Positions 38,641 through 51,068 of a DNA stretch of 64,000 nucleotides are shown here, one piece after another. A program made the position numbers and the translations under genes. This stretch comes from Hyperoplus lanceolatus (taxonomy: Eukaryota > Chordata > Actinopteri > Uranoscopiformes > Ammodytidae). Each line of letters opens with the position of its first letter. The first letter of the stretch is position 1. The stretch spans positions 28,432,501 to 28,496,500 of the forward strand of contig CM049406.2 of assembly GCA_026929865.2 (NCBI GenBank), in the 5' to 3' direction. Under the pieces are notes generated by a model. It searched no databases, was not told where the DNA came from, and saw only the letters and a program-made list of their open reading frames with translations.

Positions 38641-40345
38641 TCTATACAAATAAGCATGTCGGAAGCTGCCTGGAGCAATATTCGAGTTGACAACGTGTGG
38701 CGGGGGCTGTGCTTTCGGTGTACTTCAGAGACAAAGGCGTTTTATTCCGTGAGAGGAAATAGGCAAAGGTTTCTCATCCAGGTTAACTCAGCTCAAACCC
38801 TGGTAGTCAATGGGAGCAGGTCATAAGATAAACTTTCCAACATCACTAGACGCTCCTGTGTGCTTGTTGGGACTTGTTTATTCGCCACGTTTGTTGCGCT
38901 CTATATTATTACACATTATGTCATTTGATAACCAAATACATCCATGACCCTCAAAGGCAATTCCTTGGTTTCTTTCCAGTATGTGACTGATTCTAAAATG
39001 ACAGGAACGGTTTCTGTTGCCTTTCCTTGAACCGGAAATTGTGCAAAAAAAATAAAAAATGTGAACTATTCCTTTAAGATCTTAAGCCAGCAGTCGGCTC
39101 ACCTAAAGAACTTGAAATCTGTCCTCCCTCCCTTAAAAATCAGGCCTCTCATCCTGACAGTGAGAGTAAGTTGTATAGTGATGGTGCAGGCAGCTGGAGT
39201 GAGAAGTGCGGCGTGGAATGCAAATTGTGAGAGCTTGCTCCAACACAAAAAAAAAACACAATTTCTCAGCCTCAGTTGTGAAGACAGGTCGTCTGTCTTC
39301 CTCCTCCGCGCTAAGATGGTAACATCTGTTAGCACATATGGCACATCAGAAAAGAGTGGCTTTGTAAATCCAACAGAAACAATGACAACGAGCATGGCAA
39401 ACAGAGGCCAAAAAAATGGTATGCTGATTAGAACTGGGCCTATACCGCCATTGTGCAAGTGTGTTTGGAAGGAAATGCAACTTCCTGTATGTAATCATAC
39501 ACCTGAGTGCTTCAGTGTCTTCATTTTAAGGCAAAGCACTGCAGGATTTTTTATTTTTTTATTTTTTTAAAGCACTGGTCAATTTTGAGGTTTTACTTGA
39601 AACTCTGAAAAAAAGTCTCAACTTCTAAAGCATTTATAAGGATTCTAAGTGGTGGGACCACTTTACTGTAAGTCAACACCGTCAGACATTTCATTATGTA
39701 AAATGTAATAGAATCAGGCGAAATAAGACAGCTGTCACTTTGAAGGACCTCAAATTCTACCTCTGCAGAGTACATTAGAGTCAGACATGCTCTGATAAGT
39801 GTTGTAGTGTTCTTGAAATCTTGAAAGTCCTGACTCACAACCATGATATGTCAACACCGACTTACAATTTCTGAAGAAGTTATTTGAAGTTTTTTGATCA
39901 TTTTATTTTCCTGAAGTAGTTCATACTATCACCTAACATCAACAGAAAAACCAAATGGCTACTAGATCAATTCCATTTGTTATGTTTAAGAAACGTTAAA
40001 TATGTCCACACCATCAGACAGGAAATCTGACTGAATTGACATCTGACGGTGGTGATAGGCCAATGACGGTAAAAAAAACAAAAGCTGGGAGGTTGGGTCA
40101 AAGGTTAGCTCAGTAGCTTAGTGCATGTTGGATACCTACATGTTATTTAATTTGCTGAAACATAGAGTTTGTATTTTTTCAACATTGCACCCTGTTTTGT
40201 CCCACTTCTCAAGAATCATTGTTATAAAATAAATAAATGAACTGTATCCAAACTCTGTTCTGTAAAATGATGTTGGCTTTATCCTACATTTAGCTCTATT
40301 GTTTTAAACGTGCTTATTGATATTAAAAATGTTGTCACATGTGCA
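38641..40345. other. Unique non-coding DNA
   Basis: No recognised feature. The 169-codon frame at 39061-39570 is the longest open frame outside transposons. It shows no domain, has a lysine run from an A tract and a Phe-rich end from a T tract, and is treated as chance. Confidence 0.45.
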
Positions 40346-40347
40346 TA

Positions 40348-40828
40348 TCGTCACCCTCTTAAAATAATGGCCTAAGTCACTTTTTGGCCAAAATGATTTT
40401 TTTGCTTAAATCATCTCCTCATGATGCTGGCCACCTCTGGTAAAATGGCCTAAATCCTCAGTTGAACAGATCATGTGATTTTACTTGACATAGGCCATTA
40501 TACCATATTACCAGAATGTCAAGAGTGTGTTTTAGGCCATTTTATTTTGCCTAAGTCAAAATTTACTGTTAATTTTTTTTTCAAGGACATTTCACAAGTG
40601 TGTAAAATGGCTTAGGTCACAAGTTAAACATTATTATAAAGGGTTTATTCCTAATATCTTACATAATTGACAGAAATTGTTATTACAATGTCAAGAGTCA
40701 TCTTTTGACATAACCTGTTTGAGTGAAATTATTAATGAATATCATATATTCAATCTTTGGTTAAGTTTTTTGTGTTTCCTGAAAACACTGAAAAAATTAC
40801 TTAGGCCATTATTTTAAGAGGGTGACGA
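40348..40828. mobile_element. TA-flanked MITE with iterated TGGCCTAAGTCA motif
   Basis: The ends TCGTCACCCTCTTAAAATAA and TTATTTTAAGAGGGTGACGA are perfect inverted repeats at 20 bp and continue with few changes to about 30 bp. TA flanks both (40346-40347 and 40829-40830). Inside, TGGCCTAAGTCA or close variants recur at about 40368, 40446, 40486 (inverted), 40532 (inverted), 40547 and 40608. No coding frame. The TA duplication suggests the Tc1-mariner/pogo group. Confidence 0.88.
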
Positions 40829-40830
40829 TA

Positions 40831-41794
40831 TTTATTGAAACATTTCTGATATTGTTTTAACCTATTAACCTGCAGGTTCTGGTGTGTAATGTGTTCTTCA
40901 AAAGCTGTCTGTTGGTTATCAGCTGACAAGTCCTATTGAATAAAAGATGTGGTTTCCGTCCTGTTTGACGTGACATTCACATGAGGAATTGATGCATGTG
41001 AATGTATAAATTAAAGCCAGATCAGAATCGGGAGGTAGACAGATAGGGACTGGCCAGCTAATCTCTGTAGAAACAGCCGTGCCTCGTCCGTTTTAAGAGT
41101 GGATTCAATCGGGGGGACTGCTCCGTCAAGACCTTTTGATTAATTCTTGTGGTCGGGATATGTTATGAGGTCGTGCTAGATAAATAGTAATGGCCTCTAC
41201 CCGTCTTCTGCACTGGCATCCACACCGCCCTAATGGCCATATGTTTAGAGACCAACAGATGCTCACTTAACCTTCTTCCAACGAGCCACCCATTCACTGC
41301 AAAGTCCATCACAGACAAATACCACATGCGCAGGGACGCACCTTAAACCCCGCCATGCTGTTTTACCATATTTTATGCTCAACAGAAGAAATATTTAGTG
41401 GAATGCATTATGACGCTCCTTTTGACATTTCTCCTGAAGCACTACATTTATTTTTTGCATGCTTTTAAACGGTAATTAATGTCTTAACCTTCCCCAAATT
41501 ATCCCCAGGTACATGACAGTACCATTTGGTAAAACCTATTTATACTTAAACTGTGGCCTATTTGGTTTAATTGCTGGCCTGACACTGTATTTTACAAGAT
41601 TACATTGAACTAATCACAAAGCTGTTACTCATACTGAACAGCGTCTCTGAAAACATTAGATTGTAACTCAAAACAACCTACTTTCCAAACAAAGGACACA
41701 AACAAAATCACTGCATGTCATTTACTTGAACATTTTTAGCTGCTTCTTTAAGTTTTGACTTTTTTGACAGATTATATATATTTGACAAATTAGT
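40831..41794. other. Unique DNA with enhancer-like block
   Basis: The block 40960-41360 is complex and repeat-free (GAATTGATGCATGTGAATG, CTTTTGATTAATTCTTG, GGCCATATGTTTAGAG) and is a candidate conserved non-coding element. The rest is AT-rich with no feature seen. Confidence 0.35.
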
Positions 41795-42060
41795 AGCCCC
41801 TTTTACACAGTGTTCCGGAATGAAAGAGGTGCTTGTAAACAGCGTCAGGTGTCACGTAAACATTTAGCGCCGCGCCAGTCAGCTGCTTTAAAACAACAAC
41901 ACTGGCCGGTGTCGGTGAATTGAGAGCAGAAGCTTGCACTGAGAGGGCCGTATTTTACTATCCTACGATGTGCCTGGTGATCTCGCTACGCGCTGAGTCC
42001 AACATCAGTGGGACTGTTAACCAAACTGACAAAATCAATCCGATCACTGCTTCACCTCTC

Positions 42061-42091
<31 letters not shown>

Positions 42092-42719
42092 GTGACAGGT
42101 TGGCTGTGAGCGAGTCTCTTTGTGAGGGCAGAGATCTGCCAATCAGACATACAAATACACACAGTGTGTGAAGTCACGTTACTGTAGACAGAAATAAAGT
42201 GTGGATATACGCTCAGACTTAGGATAATAATAGCGGTGGCGATCTGGTCGCAGCCTAGCTTTGCCTAGCCTAGCTTTTCCATTGTACAACTTCCCCTGGT
42301 CAGAAATAGACTCATAAACTCAGCAAAATGAAGTGTGGGGGTTTGGATTGAGCAGCGGACCTTATGACCAGCTAGATTATACGCCGTTCCTTTTATTTGG
42401 TGATTTTTACGGGACATCAGGCCGCCGTGGTTGTTAAACACACGTCCTTCAACTGCTAACATGGTCGCATGTTTACAACGTAGGGTAGGCTATAGAACGT
42501 CAAACGCCCCCTGTTCCGCAACAACAAGCTGGCCGCATTTACACAGAGAGGCGTAACTGATTGTGTCGGCAATCTTACTACCCCCCGAGGTAGTAAAATT
42601 CCCGGAACAATCTCTCGCACCTTTCTTCCCTCGTTCCGCAACGGTCGCATTAATACAGCAGGGCGGAGGGCCGAATTTCCGGCATATTCCCGGCTTTCAC
42701 TGGCTGTGTAAAAGGGGCT
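41795..42719. mobile_element. Non-autonomous DNA element with AGCCCCTTTTACACAG ends
   Basis: AGCCCCTTTTACACAG at the left and CTGTGTAAAAGGGGCT at the right are perfect 16-bp inverted repeats. Subterminal sequence CCGGAA/TTCCGG and a small palindrome (CTACCCCCCGAGGTAG, 42579-42594) lie inside, as does a short TG array (42066-42087). No clear target duplication is seen, so the superfamily is open. No transposase frame. Confidence 0.85.
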
Positions 42720-44002
42720 TGAGATTCGAATTGTGTGCAAAAACTTTGTTGTGGTGGGTTTAGAGTGAGAAAAAGAAACTAAAGAAAGTCAGTCATATTG
42801 CAGTCATAGCGGTCTTTTTGGCTCAGTTTGGATTACAGGAAGTTCAGCTTGATTTACCCCAGGATTCACCCCACACCCTGACAATCTTGGCAGCCAGCGT
42901 GAGTGTGTGACAGAGGATGTGAGAGGGTGCATGTGTGAAAAGAAAAGGAAGGAAATGGAGGCAGCTCCTTTTGGCAAAATAATTAATAAAAAAATAGAAC
43001 CCGGACTTTGATTCTCTTGTTTTTGTAGTGTTGGTACGTCTGTTCCTTTAGAGCATATGCATAGCATTTGTTGAAACGACGGTGTGTTGCAATGTTGCGC
43101 GTGGATTGTTTGCTTGGTATTTTGGTGCCTATCAATACAAGGTATGTAAGAAATATCTTCTTCTGAGTCTGAAGTCTGCCGTTTGACTCTGTATAAGTGC
43201 TGTTATGTAGGCTTTGCACATCAATTCACTGCTGTTGACAGTAAGCATCCAGGCTGAAGGTCTGCTGCTTTGTTTGCCTGCAAATAACCGACAGAGGCAG
43301 CTTCCTTTGTGTGCTGAAAAGAAAAACTCCGGCTCACATATTTACAGTTCTTGGAAATCAATTAAATCAAATCTCTTTTTTTCTCTATGGATGCACAGAG
43401 CTCTTCAGCATGTATGTGGCACATTGCAATGTACAGCTGTATGGCTACTTAGAGTACTTAAACCTTACATCAAACTATTCCTATATTTCCTATACAGCAC
43501 AGTACAAAAACATTATCCTACATGCATTCTGTCTTATTTTCTATTGAATCCTTGAAGACATTTTTGTTTTTCAATTCCAGGATTAGTATTGCTATTATAT
43601 GAACAGAAATAGAAATCCAGATACATCTACCTATATGTTAAGGACTTTAACGTCATAAGCTAATCATAATATACAGTTGTGGGCCTGCGTGTTGTTTTCC
43701 TTTAGACCTGCTCTTACTCTTATCCACCGAAAGCTTTACGACGGATCGTACTGTTGTCTTTCTAAGGCACCACTAACATAGTGATAGATCGTGATGCATT
43801 CCTGTCAACATAAGGTTTAATGTTTGTTTGGAGGTCAGTGAAGAGATTGGAAAACGATAGCCTTTAAAGATAGTAACTTATCACTAAGTAATTTAAATGT
43901 ACAGGTAATTTATTACACTATCTATTGCTACTAGATCCATTTTATAGCGTATTCCATTAATACGGTCTTGGAGACCCCGGAAGAAAACATGATATAATTT
44001 CT
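42720..44002. other. Unique non-coding DNA
   Basis: No recognised feature. Open frames here (up to 113 codons at 43214) match no family I know. Confidence 0.45.
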
Positions 44003-44171
44003 GCTGTAGTGTTAGCAAGTCGTCCCCCCCCCATGGGCCTCGGCCAGCAGCGGACCCGGGTTCGATTCCAGCCCGCGCTCGTTCTCTGCATGTCACTCCG
44101 CTCTCTGCCCCATTTCAACTCTTTCTCTACACTATCAATAAAGCATAACAATGACAAAAATATCTTTGAAA
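44003..44171 (+). mobile_element. tRNA-derived SINE, plus strand
   Basis: Contains the B box GGGTTCGATTCCA (44056-44068), then TCGTTCTCTGCATGTCACTC, GCCCCATTTCAACTCTTTC and AATAAAGCATAACAATGACA with an A-rich end. Order and sequence match the minus-strand SINE at 15809-15996. The A-box part (GTAGTGTTAGCAAGTCG) is more diverged, and no clean target duplication was found, so this copy looks older. Confidence 0.85.
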
Positions 44172-45116
44172 TCTTTCTTTGTGTGTGAAAATGAAATAAA
44201 ATAAAACATGCCAATTGCCATTTTCAGACTCCTCATATAAAATAATGTTTTGAGATCGTGGGCCAAAATACAAATGTCAACTAGTGGATTATTGTCTTTA
44301 TTTTTATCATAATTTACATAACATCTTCCAGCTGATATTTGTTTTTTTATGTTTTTTCCATTCAGTTCAATAGCAATATTCTATATGTATTGTTAATATA
44401 TAGATTTATTTAACATCTTTCCCCCTCTTATTCAACCTGAATTTTTCCTAAAGCTTTATATCTCCACTAGAATGTTCTGTGGGTGTAATGGAAGCTTGGC
44501 AGCCCAGCTTGTGTTTTTTATGACTGTCCTCTCACAAGCCTCTTCAGCCTTTCTGGTTGGATTTAACACTGTCCAAACAAACACTTTTGAGACTGGTTGA
44601 CTGTTAACCTATTTTCTAGGTCCGACACGTTCAAACACACACATACAGCCTCAATCATCTACAATACATGAACCCAATGTAACAAATATTCCATGGTTTT
44701 GATTTTAGGAGAATCTTAATCTCATGGCAAATATGTGTTAAGTTAAAAAAAATATGCAGGCGTGGAGCAAAATTTAGCACCGTCAGCTCATTTGGATAGC
44801 GTAACTTGCTATTTCACACAGCGGAGCTAAAACACATTGCAGGGTTCAATCAGTAGTAAGGCAAAGTCTGTGAGGGTGACACACACACACAGTCACGCTC
44901 CATTGCAGTGTGTACACAGCTGCTGAACAGTATGATAATTTGTTTTAAATATATTTATATAATATAGAGAGAGAGAGAGAGAGTGTGTACGTGTTAACGC
45001 ACGGTGATTAATTTCTGGAATTAATGCATTAATTTTTTTAACACAATTAACACATGCATAGAATGAACCTCCCAACATATTCCACCCACTCTGCACATTT
45101 TTAATCCAACTGCAAG
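44172..45116. other. Non-coding DNA with small simple repeats
   Basis: Contains a (GA)n tract (about 44966-44983) and a segment 44990-45062 rich in GTTAAC and TTAATGCATTAA that may belong to a dispersed repeat. No gene recognised. Confidence 0.4.
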
Positions 45117-45119
45117 TTA

Positions 45120-45838
45120 TGCTGGGTTTACACTAGAGGACTTTTAAAAGACTTTGAAAAGACTGAAGACTGAAACCCTCTTACATCTAAAGACAATCAA
45201 CTCACACCTGAAGACAACTAGTCATTAGTTTTCAGTCACAGAGTGAGATTTTGAAAATACAGGTGGTCTCATATTGTAAGACTACAACTAGATTCCTTTT
45301 GATTAATACCATTCCCGCAAACGCGATTGTGATTATTTAATTAAAAACAAGTTAATTCAATATACCGAGCGGGGGACTTCCTTTAGTTATTTGACCAGCT
45401 TTATTTGCTGATCTCATACCCCAATAACTTTAACTCCTAACCCTGTATTTGACGGTAGAGTGTTAAACCTGGTTCTCCACCGAGGCTTCTATGAAAAAGT
45501 ATCCGAAATAAGTGCCTCACCAGGCGGACACAGGTCGCGACTAATGCCGCTCCTCCTGTGTCGTGCTTGGTGCATGCGAGTGTGACAGTGTTTACGTCAT
45601 TTCGCTTGAGCCAACCCCTTAAGACTAACGATAATATCAAACATGTTTGATAATGTTGTAACGTCAAGACGGGATGAAGACTGGCTGAAATCGGGTCAGA
45701 AAACCACCTTACACCAAACCACTGAGATAACGGGCGCGCGACACAACTCCAGCACGAGTCCTGTGATTTCAGTCCGACATTGGAAGATTGTCTGCGACTG
45801 TCAAATCGCGTGAAAAGTCGTGTAGTGTAAGCCCAGCA
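45120..45838. mobile_element. PIF/Harbinger-like MITE, TTA duplication
   Basis: TGCTGGGTTTACACTA at the left and TAGTGTAAGCCCAGCA at the right are inverted repeats with one mismatch, and similarity continues into a GACTTTT/AAAAGTC pair. The 3-bp duplication TTA (45117-45119 and 45839-45841) fits PIF/Harbinger, which favours TWA. The interior has no transposase. It abuts repeat X copy 2. Confidence 0.85.
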
Positions 45839-45841
45839 TTA

Positions 45842-46090
45842 GACTCAGGGGTATCTGGGGTTATACTTATCACGAGTGCAGGAAGTGCTAAGTTAGGTTG
45901 GTTATGTGTTGGGGGGTGGCTTCCTTACTTATGATGTCATAACGGAAGAGAAATCTGACTGGGTATTTTGAACACAGGTTTTCAGCAAGGCAGAGGTGGA
46001 GAAAAAAAGGGTGTTTTTGTTCTCATACTTTGAGTGTGTAGTCACAGCGGGGACCTATATTAATGTTGATTATATAGTGAGGGTTTCGAA
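45842..46090 (+). repeat. Dispersed repeat X, uninterrupted copy 2
   Basis: Matches 24470-24594 and then, without a break, 31148-31263: GAAATCTGACTGGGTATTTT followed by GAACACAGGTTTTCAGC. It therefore shows the empty site of the 6.5-kb insertion at 24595. The class of repeat X is not known to me. Confidence 0.8.
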
Positions 46091-47144
46091 GAGTGTTCAC
46101 AACAACAAACAGTCATTTCATCATGAGAGGAGTTCCAATTCATCAACGATTGCATGAGATTGTCGGTGCACTCCTCTCTCCACCCTGTTTCTCCGCTGTG
46201 TATCTTTGCAGCAGCATCTCTTTGGTATGAAGCCACAAGGGAGATGATTAATATTCAAACTATGTTTTGCACCGGCGGTTGTGGCCCAAATAGACATGGC
46301 CTAAGTGTACCAGCACTTCTGTGCAGTATTCCCATGGGGAAAGAGGCCCCATCTTGGTCGGCAAGTAGAGGCACGGGGAGAACAAATCAAAAGAAAAAGA
46401 CACATGGGAGGTGTGCGGGGAACCATTAGAATTGCAGGTTGCTCTGCTAAGTATACAATAGAAATGTACCCAGGTCCACCACAAAGCTCTGACGTCTTCC
46501 AAGCCTAAAGGAATATATCATGCCTTTCACTTTGGACCATCAAGGTTCCCAGTATACAGTACGTGCTGCGAGAAGTTATTATTCACCTTTCTCGGCATGG
46601 TTAAATGTGGTGCTTCAATTGTGTAGTTTGAGTGTACAATAATTCATTCATTTAGAAGGTCAGCACAATCTTGTAGAACCAAATGGTGTGTGCGGTGCAA
46701 TATACCATCTAAGACGTTGGTGTAAAGCTTCAATCAAATAGCCTTCCAAAGTGTAAATAAAAGGGGCTTCAGCGTCCACATTTCAGCTTTCGACAGCTGA
46801 ATAATGGTTTGCTTTGGTGTTACTACTCATGGACACGGCAGCAGTAAATAAGAAAGAAATGTACACAGTAGGCATATTGAGAATGAGTGTATCCGTAAGG
46901 CTAATTACATTACGGCAGAGCAAACAAAGCCAAGCATCATCAGCAGAGGCTCCCTCGCCCGCACTCACTCACAAGCAGTGCCACTTATCCAATAGATCCA
47001 CTTGTCTTCGATAGTTAAGATAAATACTTTGATACACTTCCCAACAAAATAAAATTGTATATGTTTACTCTACCGAAAAATGATTTATAGGCAAGCAAAT
47101 TTAAGTTTTAAATCTAACAATGCACTGCCAATTTTTTCTTCCGT
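46091..47144. other. Unique DNA with enhancer-like block
   Basis: The block 46600-47000 is complex and repeat-free (GACAGCTGAATAATGGTTTG, GGCTAATTACATTACGGC). It is one of the better candidates for a conserved non-coding element in the window. No coding exon recognised. Confidence 0.4.
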
Positions 47145-47168
47145 CCCTTCCCTTCCCTTCCCTTCCCT
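47145..47168. repeat. (CCCTT)n short tandem repeat
   Basis: Four to five CCCTT units in a pyrimidine-rich stretch. Confidence 0.9.
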
Positions 47169-47379
47169 CGTTGGCCTCTCTCCCATTGAACATTGTCTTT
47201 CTTCCGCCATTTTTTCCCCCACCCTCAGTCTCCTCATTCTCCTTCCCTGTCACCTTGTCTCCTTACACTTACACGTCAGCTGTCTCTTGCTACCGTGCCT
47301 CGCTCCTCTCTTTCTTCCCTCACCTGTCACCCTCAGGGGTTTAATCATCAGCTTAATGTCACACCCTATTTAGGGAATG

Positions 47380-47386
<7 letters not shown>

Positions 47387-47469
<83 letters not shown>
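47387..47469. repeat. (AC)n microsatellite, about 41 units
   Basis: Uninterrupted AC array of 83 bases; likely length-polymorphic. Confidence 0.98.
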
Positions 47470-47472
<3 letters not shown>

Positions 47473-50161
47473 CTATCCTGCTACTGGGTGATCTTACACT
47501 TCCAGCTATTTTAGCTTTCTCTTTTTGCAAGTACCTAGCAACTTAAAAGGCACGCTCGACAAGACAGGGTCCTCCCACATGCAGAGAGTGTTGAGCTCTG
47601 TTTGCATATGTTAACCCGCTATGCTTATATCCATATCCATGATATAATATGGGATAATTATAATATATCCTTACAGCCAACATGTGCTGCCACTTACATT
47701 TAGCGGAAGAGGGTTAGGGTTGTGTGACGAGGCAGGCAGCAATGCAATAGATGAGGAATGGGATGACAGTGTTGCCCAAAGGAGGACATATGCAAACGGT
47801 GCAGTCTTAAAATTATTTTTTAGGCGTAATGCTGCCTTGATGGAAGATATGCAATCTTCCTACATAAAAAAATCTCAATGAAGGGAGGCATAGAAACATA
47901 GATTTATGAAGCCAAATTATCTAAATGAAAGTAAAGGTGAACTATGTAACTTTGTCTAGAATGTGTTATTTGCATTTAATCTAATATTTGTTTAGCAGTC
48001 ATTGTTTGTGATAAAACATTTTTTTTCATATTTGATAAGAGCTAGAAGCAAAGCATTGTCAGCTGAACCTATGTGTAGCTAAACATTTGGAATTTAAAAC
48101 ATGTGTGCATAATGCATATCATGTAATGCTTTCGAATGAAGTTGATCATAGTTTTTTAGGCTGACAGGTACCTTTGCAGTAATGTATAAACATGTATTTA
48201 GATGAAATAATAGAAAAATTCAATGCCGAAGTGGTTAAAACATGTAGCTCATAGCAATGCACAACCTGTAAAAGGCCTTGTTAAATATGTTCTCCTCTTT
48301 GTCCCCAAACCCCTGTCTAATTGTCCAGTTTATAATAAATAGGTTCCATATTTACGACCTGCGTGGTTTATAGGTGATAAGCTTCCCACGGGAGCAATTC
48401 CTGACAAATTGAAAATTCATGACCATGTAAATACTTCACCGACATGATGGCACGGCTGACAATGCACGCCACACTCAAAGCCGTCTGACACAGCCTTACT
48501 ACCTAGCCTCGGGCTGGTCTTGACATTGTGTGAAAAAAAATATAAAGTTCCCTATTAATCCACTTGGTTTAAACTGCCAGATGCTGCGTCTGCCTTCGAC
48601 ACGCTCCACCAGGTGACTTTATTAGACATATCGCTGGAAATGGAGCTGTGCTGTGCCCGACAAAATGAAAAAGTGAGAAAGAAATGTGAGACTTTTCCCC
48701 CAACTGCACCTTTCTATTGTTTGCTCCGAGCAGTAGCTTAAGTGGATAGAAATGGGATAGAGAGAGAAGCCTTACTGTGAAAAGTATGAAGCGCTGTCAG
48801 TCTGATACCTAGCGCAGTATGGAATTACCTTTTGGTTTTGCCTCGCTCACTAAAATAAAGCAGAGCCCTCCAAGAATAACTCAAAACTCCCCCCCCCCTT
48901 GTTCCATTGCCAACTTTTCCATCAACTGTTATGAGGGAGTGCTGAGGACCATCGTTTCTGAACTGCAAGCCAATAATGGATGAAATTTTATGACGCAGCT
49001 TTGGCAATAAAGTCTACAAATATTGGATCATTAAGAACAACATGTCGGGACCCAAAACATATTTTACTATTGGACCAATCAGTAACGGCCTTTGATCAAC
49101 AGTATATTTTTCATCTTATTATGTGGATGCAGAGGGGAGGCAGCTCTTTTATCAGAAGATTCCCCATGCATGGCTGATAATGTGGTCATTCATTAGCACT
49201 GAATGTGTATGATAATGTGATGCCCGTCATAATCTATGTCATTTAGATAACAATTAGGCAGTGGTCCCTATCCGTGCTCCCATGAGGGATGATAATGGAA
49301 AGTCTTTGAGTCCTTGGGCCATTTTTAAAATGAATTGTTGGTAGTGTCAGAATGCAGAGAAAGCCTGCCACAGGGCTCGAAGAAGTCAAATATAATTAGA
49401 CTAAGTCAAATATTAAATTAAATATTACTAATTATTTAATTACATCGGGATATTGTGGTCCAACATTGAGGGAGAACAATTCTTACAGTTGAATTCAACA
49501 GACTGCTGATTTTAGTGGTGTAAGGATAGCCAGCATGTTTTCCAATTTATTTTTGTTTAATTACAACTGCAAATATAAATTGTGCCTGCTTAAAAGTCAC
49601 TGTAACTCCATTCAACTACTACTCCACTCAGAGAACATGCCAGGGTTGACATATCAAGGCCACGACGAGAAAAAAAAAAGAAAATATGCGAATGTACGTC
49701 TTTTACCCTTGACCCCTCGATACAGTGAACTTTTCTTTCTTTTTTTCTAACAGTGTTGAGAGCCAGCAGGAGAAAGTGTGTGCCCTATTTTGAGTTTTGA
49801 CTCAATGATCTTAAGCGACCATATTTATCTTGGCATCAGACTGAGAGACTGACATAACAAGGTCAGCCCATGCCACAGTGTGACAGAGATGTGCCAGTAG
49901 GTAGCAAATAAATAAAGCACACACATAAACAGAATATGTCAGACTGCTTGCCGAGCCTGTAATATATTGACAACTGAGATGATCAACAGTGATACACCAT
50001 ACACTCTAACAAAGTATAAATAGGCTCTATAGACACTGGGAAAGAAATCCAAAAACTCAACAGTTTCACTTTTATTCTTAAATAAGTAAAAAGCCAAACA
50101 TATCTTTATATTGTTGGTCCAAATTATTATCTGCCGGGATCCAACCGCAATACATCCACAG
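47470..50161. other. Unique DNA with two enhancer-like blocks
   Basis: No coding sequence recognised. The block 48360-48700 (AAATTGAAAATTCATGACC, GACAATGCACGCCACAC) and the block 49110-49330 (GCATGGCTGATAATGTGG, ATAACAATTAGGCAGTGG) are repeat-free and complex, and are candidate conserved non-coding elements. Confidence 0.4.
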
Positions 50162-51068
50162 CAGGGTTTTTCCTGCATAGAGAAATGTTCGGCGCCCCCC
50201 AAAGAGGATTTACCGAGCGCCAAAGGAAAATCACCAGCGCCAAAATGATAAAATTTGAGAATAAATATAGCCATTTAAAATCTCTCCAAATTCAGCCCAA
50301 TTTAAGTCACCCTTCTTGAGGGGCTGTGCAATAACTTGAATTTCAATTTCGATTACTATTACGGCTTCCCTCAATCATGAAAACAAAATAATCATAATTA
50401 ACCTATCATTGTATCGCACGCATGCAAGCTTTTAAATCCAGCAAAACCTTTCAGCCGTGCGCTCCCATGCCCTCACATTCCTGCTAGCAAAATATGTGTC
50501 CTATCAACACCATTAGCAAAGGGTTATTTTTATTTTGACATATTTATTCTATTCAATTATTTAAAAAATATGTTTCACTTATCAAGCCTATTTCTATTTT
50601 CCTTGTTTTCAGTTCAATGAGGCCTATGTTTTAAAGTCCAAACCCATGGTGTTAATAGAAACAACCTTGTTAAAAGTTAAATAAATGCATGGTGTTCTTA
50701 AATCAATGATTAACTGTCTTGAATAATCGTGATAACACAATGTCAATCAAAATTATCATGACTATGATTTTTTTCATAATCAAGCAGCCCTACCTTCTTG
50801 CAATTTCCTTGGTTTAGATCAATTAGAAACAATTTTGTTATTAAATAGATAGTCGTTATTAGTATTTTGACTTCATATCTACAGGTTCTTTATTGACAGG
50901 CTGACTGAAATGCTCTTTATCTGGACAGAAACTGTCCTCTCCCAACCCAACACCCCTCTTAAAATACACAAACATTTCGCCTTTACTTTTACACATAGTT
51001 GCAACCCCAAAAAAATCGGTCGGCGTACTGACTCCTCAAAGGCCCATTTTGAGCCAGGAAAAACCCTG
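50162..51068. mobile_element. hAT-like element with CAGGGTTTTTCCTG ends, hosting another hAT
   Basis: CAGGGTTTTTCCTG at the left and CAGGAAAAACCCTG at the right are perfect inverted repeats. CAGGG ends are typical of Charlie-type hAT elements (family knowledge). The flanking 8-mers do not match cleanly, so the duplication has decayed or the ends are off by a base or two. A second hAT (50319-50792) is nested inside. A truncated relative of the whole composite lies at 58789. Confidence 0.8.
50319..50792. mobile_element. Nested hAT MITE, TSD CCTTCTTG
   Basis: Ends AGGGGCTGTGC and AAGCAGCCCTA are imperfect inverted repeats of the fish 'AGGGCTGCACGATTAT' type. The perfect 8-bp repeat CCTTCTTG flanks them (50311-50318 and 50793-50800). 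It contains ATAATCATAATTAAC and related TAATC/GATTA-rich sequence. No coding frame. It shows the empty site for the TA element at 58968. Confidence 0.9.

Noticed and set aside
39061..39570. 169-codon plus-strand open frame, the longest outside transposons
   Set aside because: No domain or familiar motif; a lysine run comes from an A tract and the phenylalanine end from a T tract; no splice or codon-use support.
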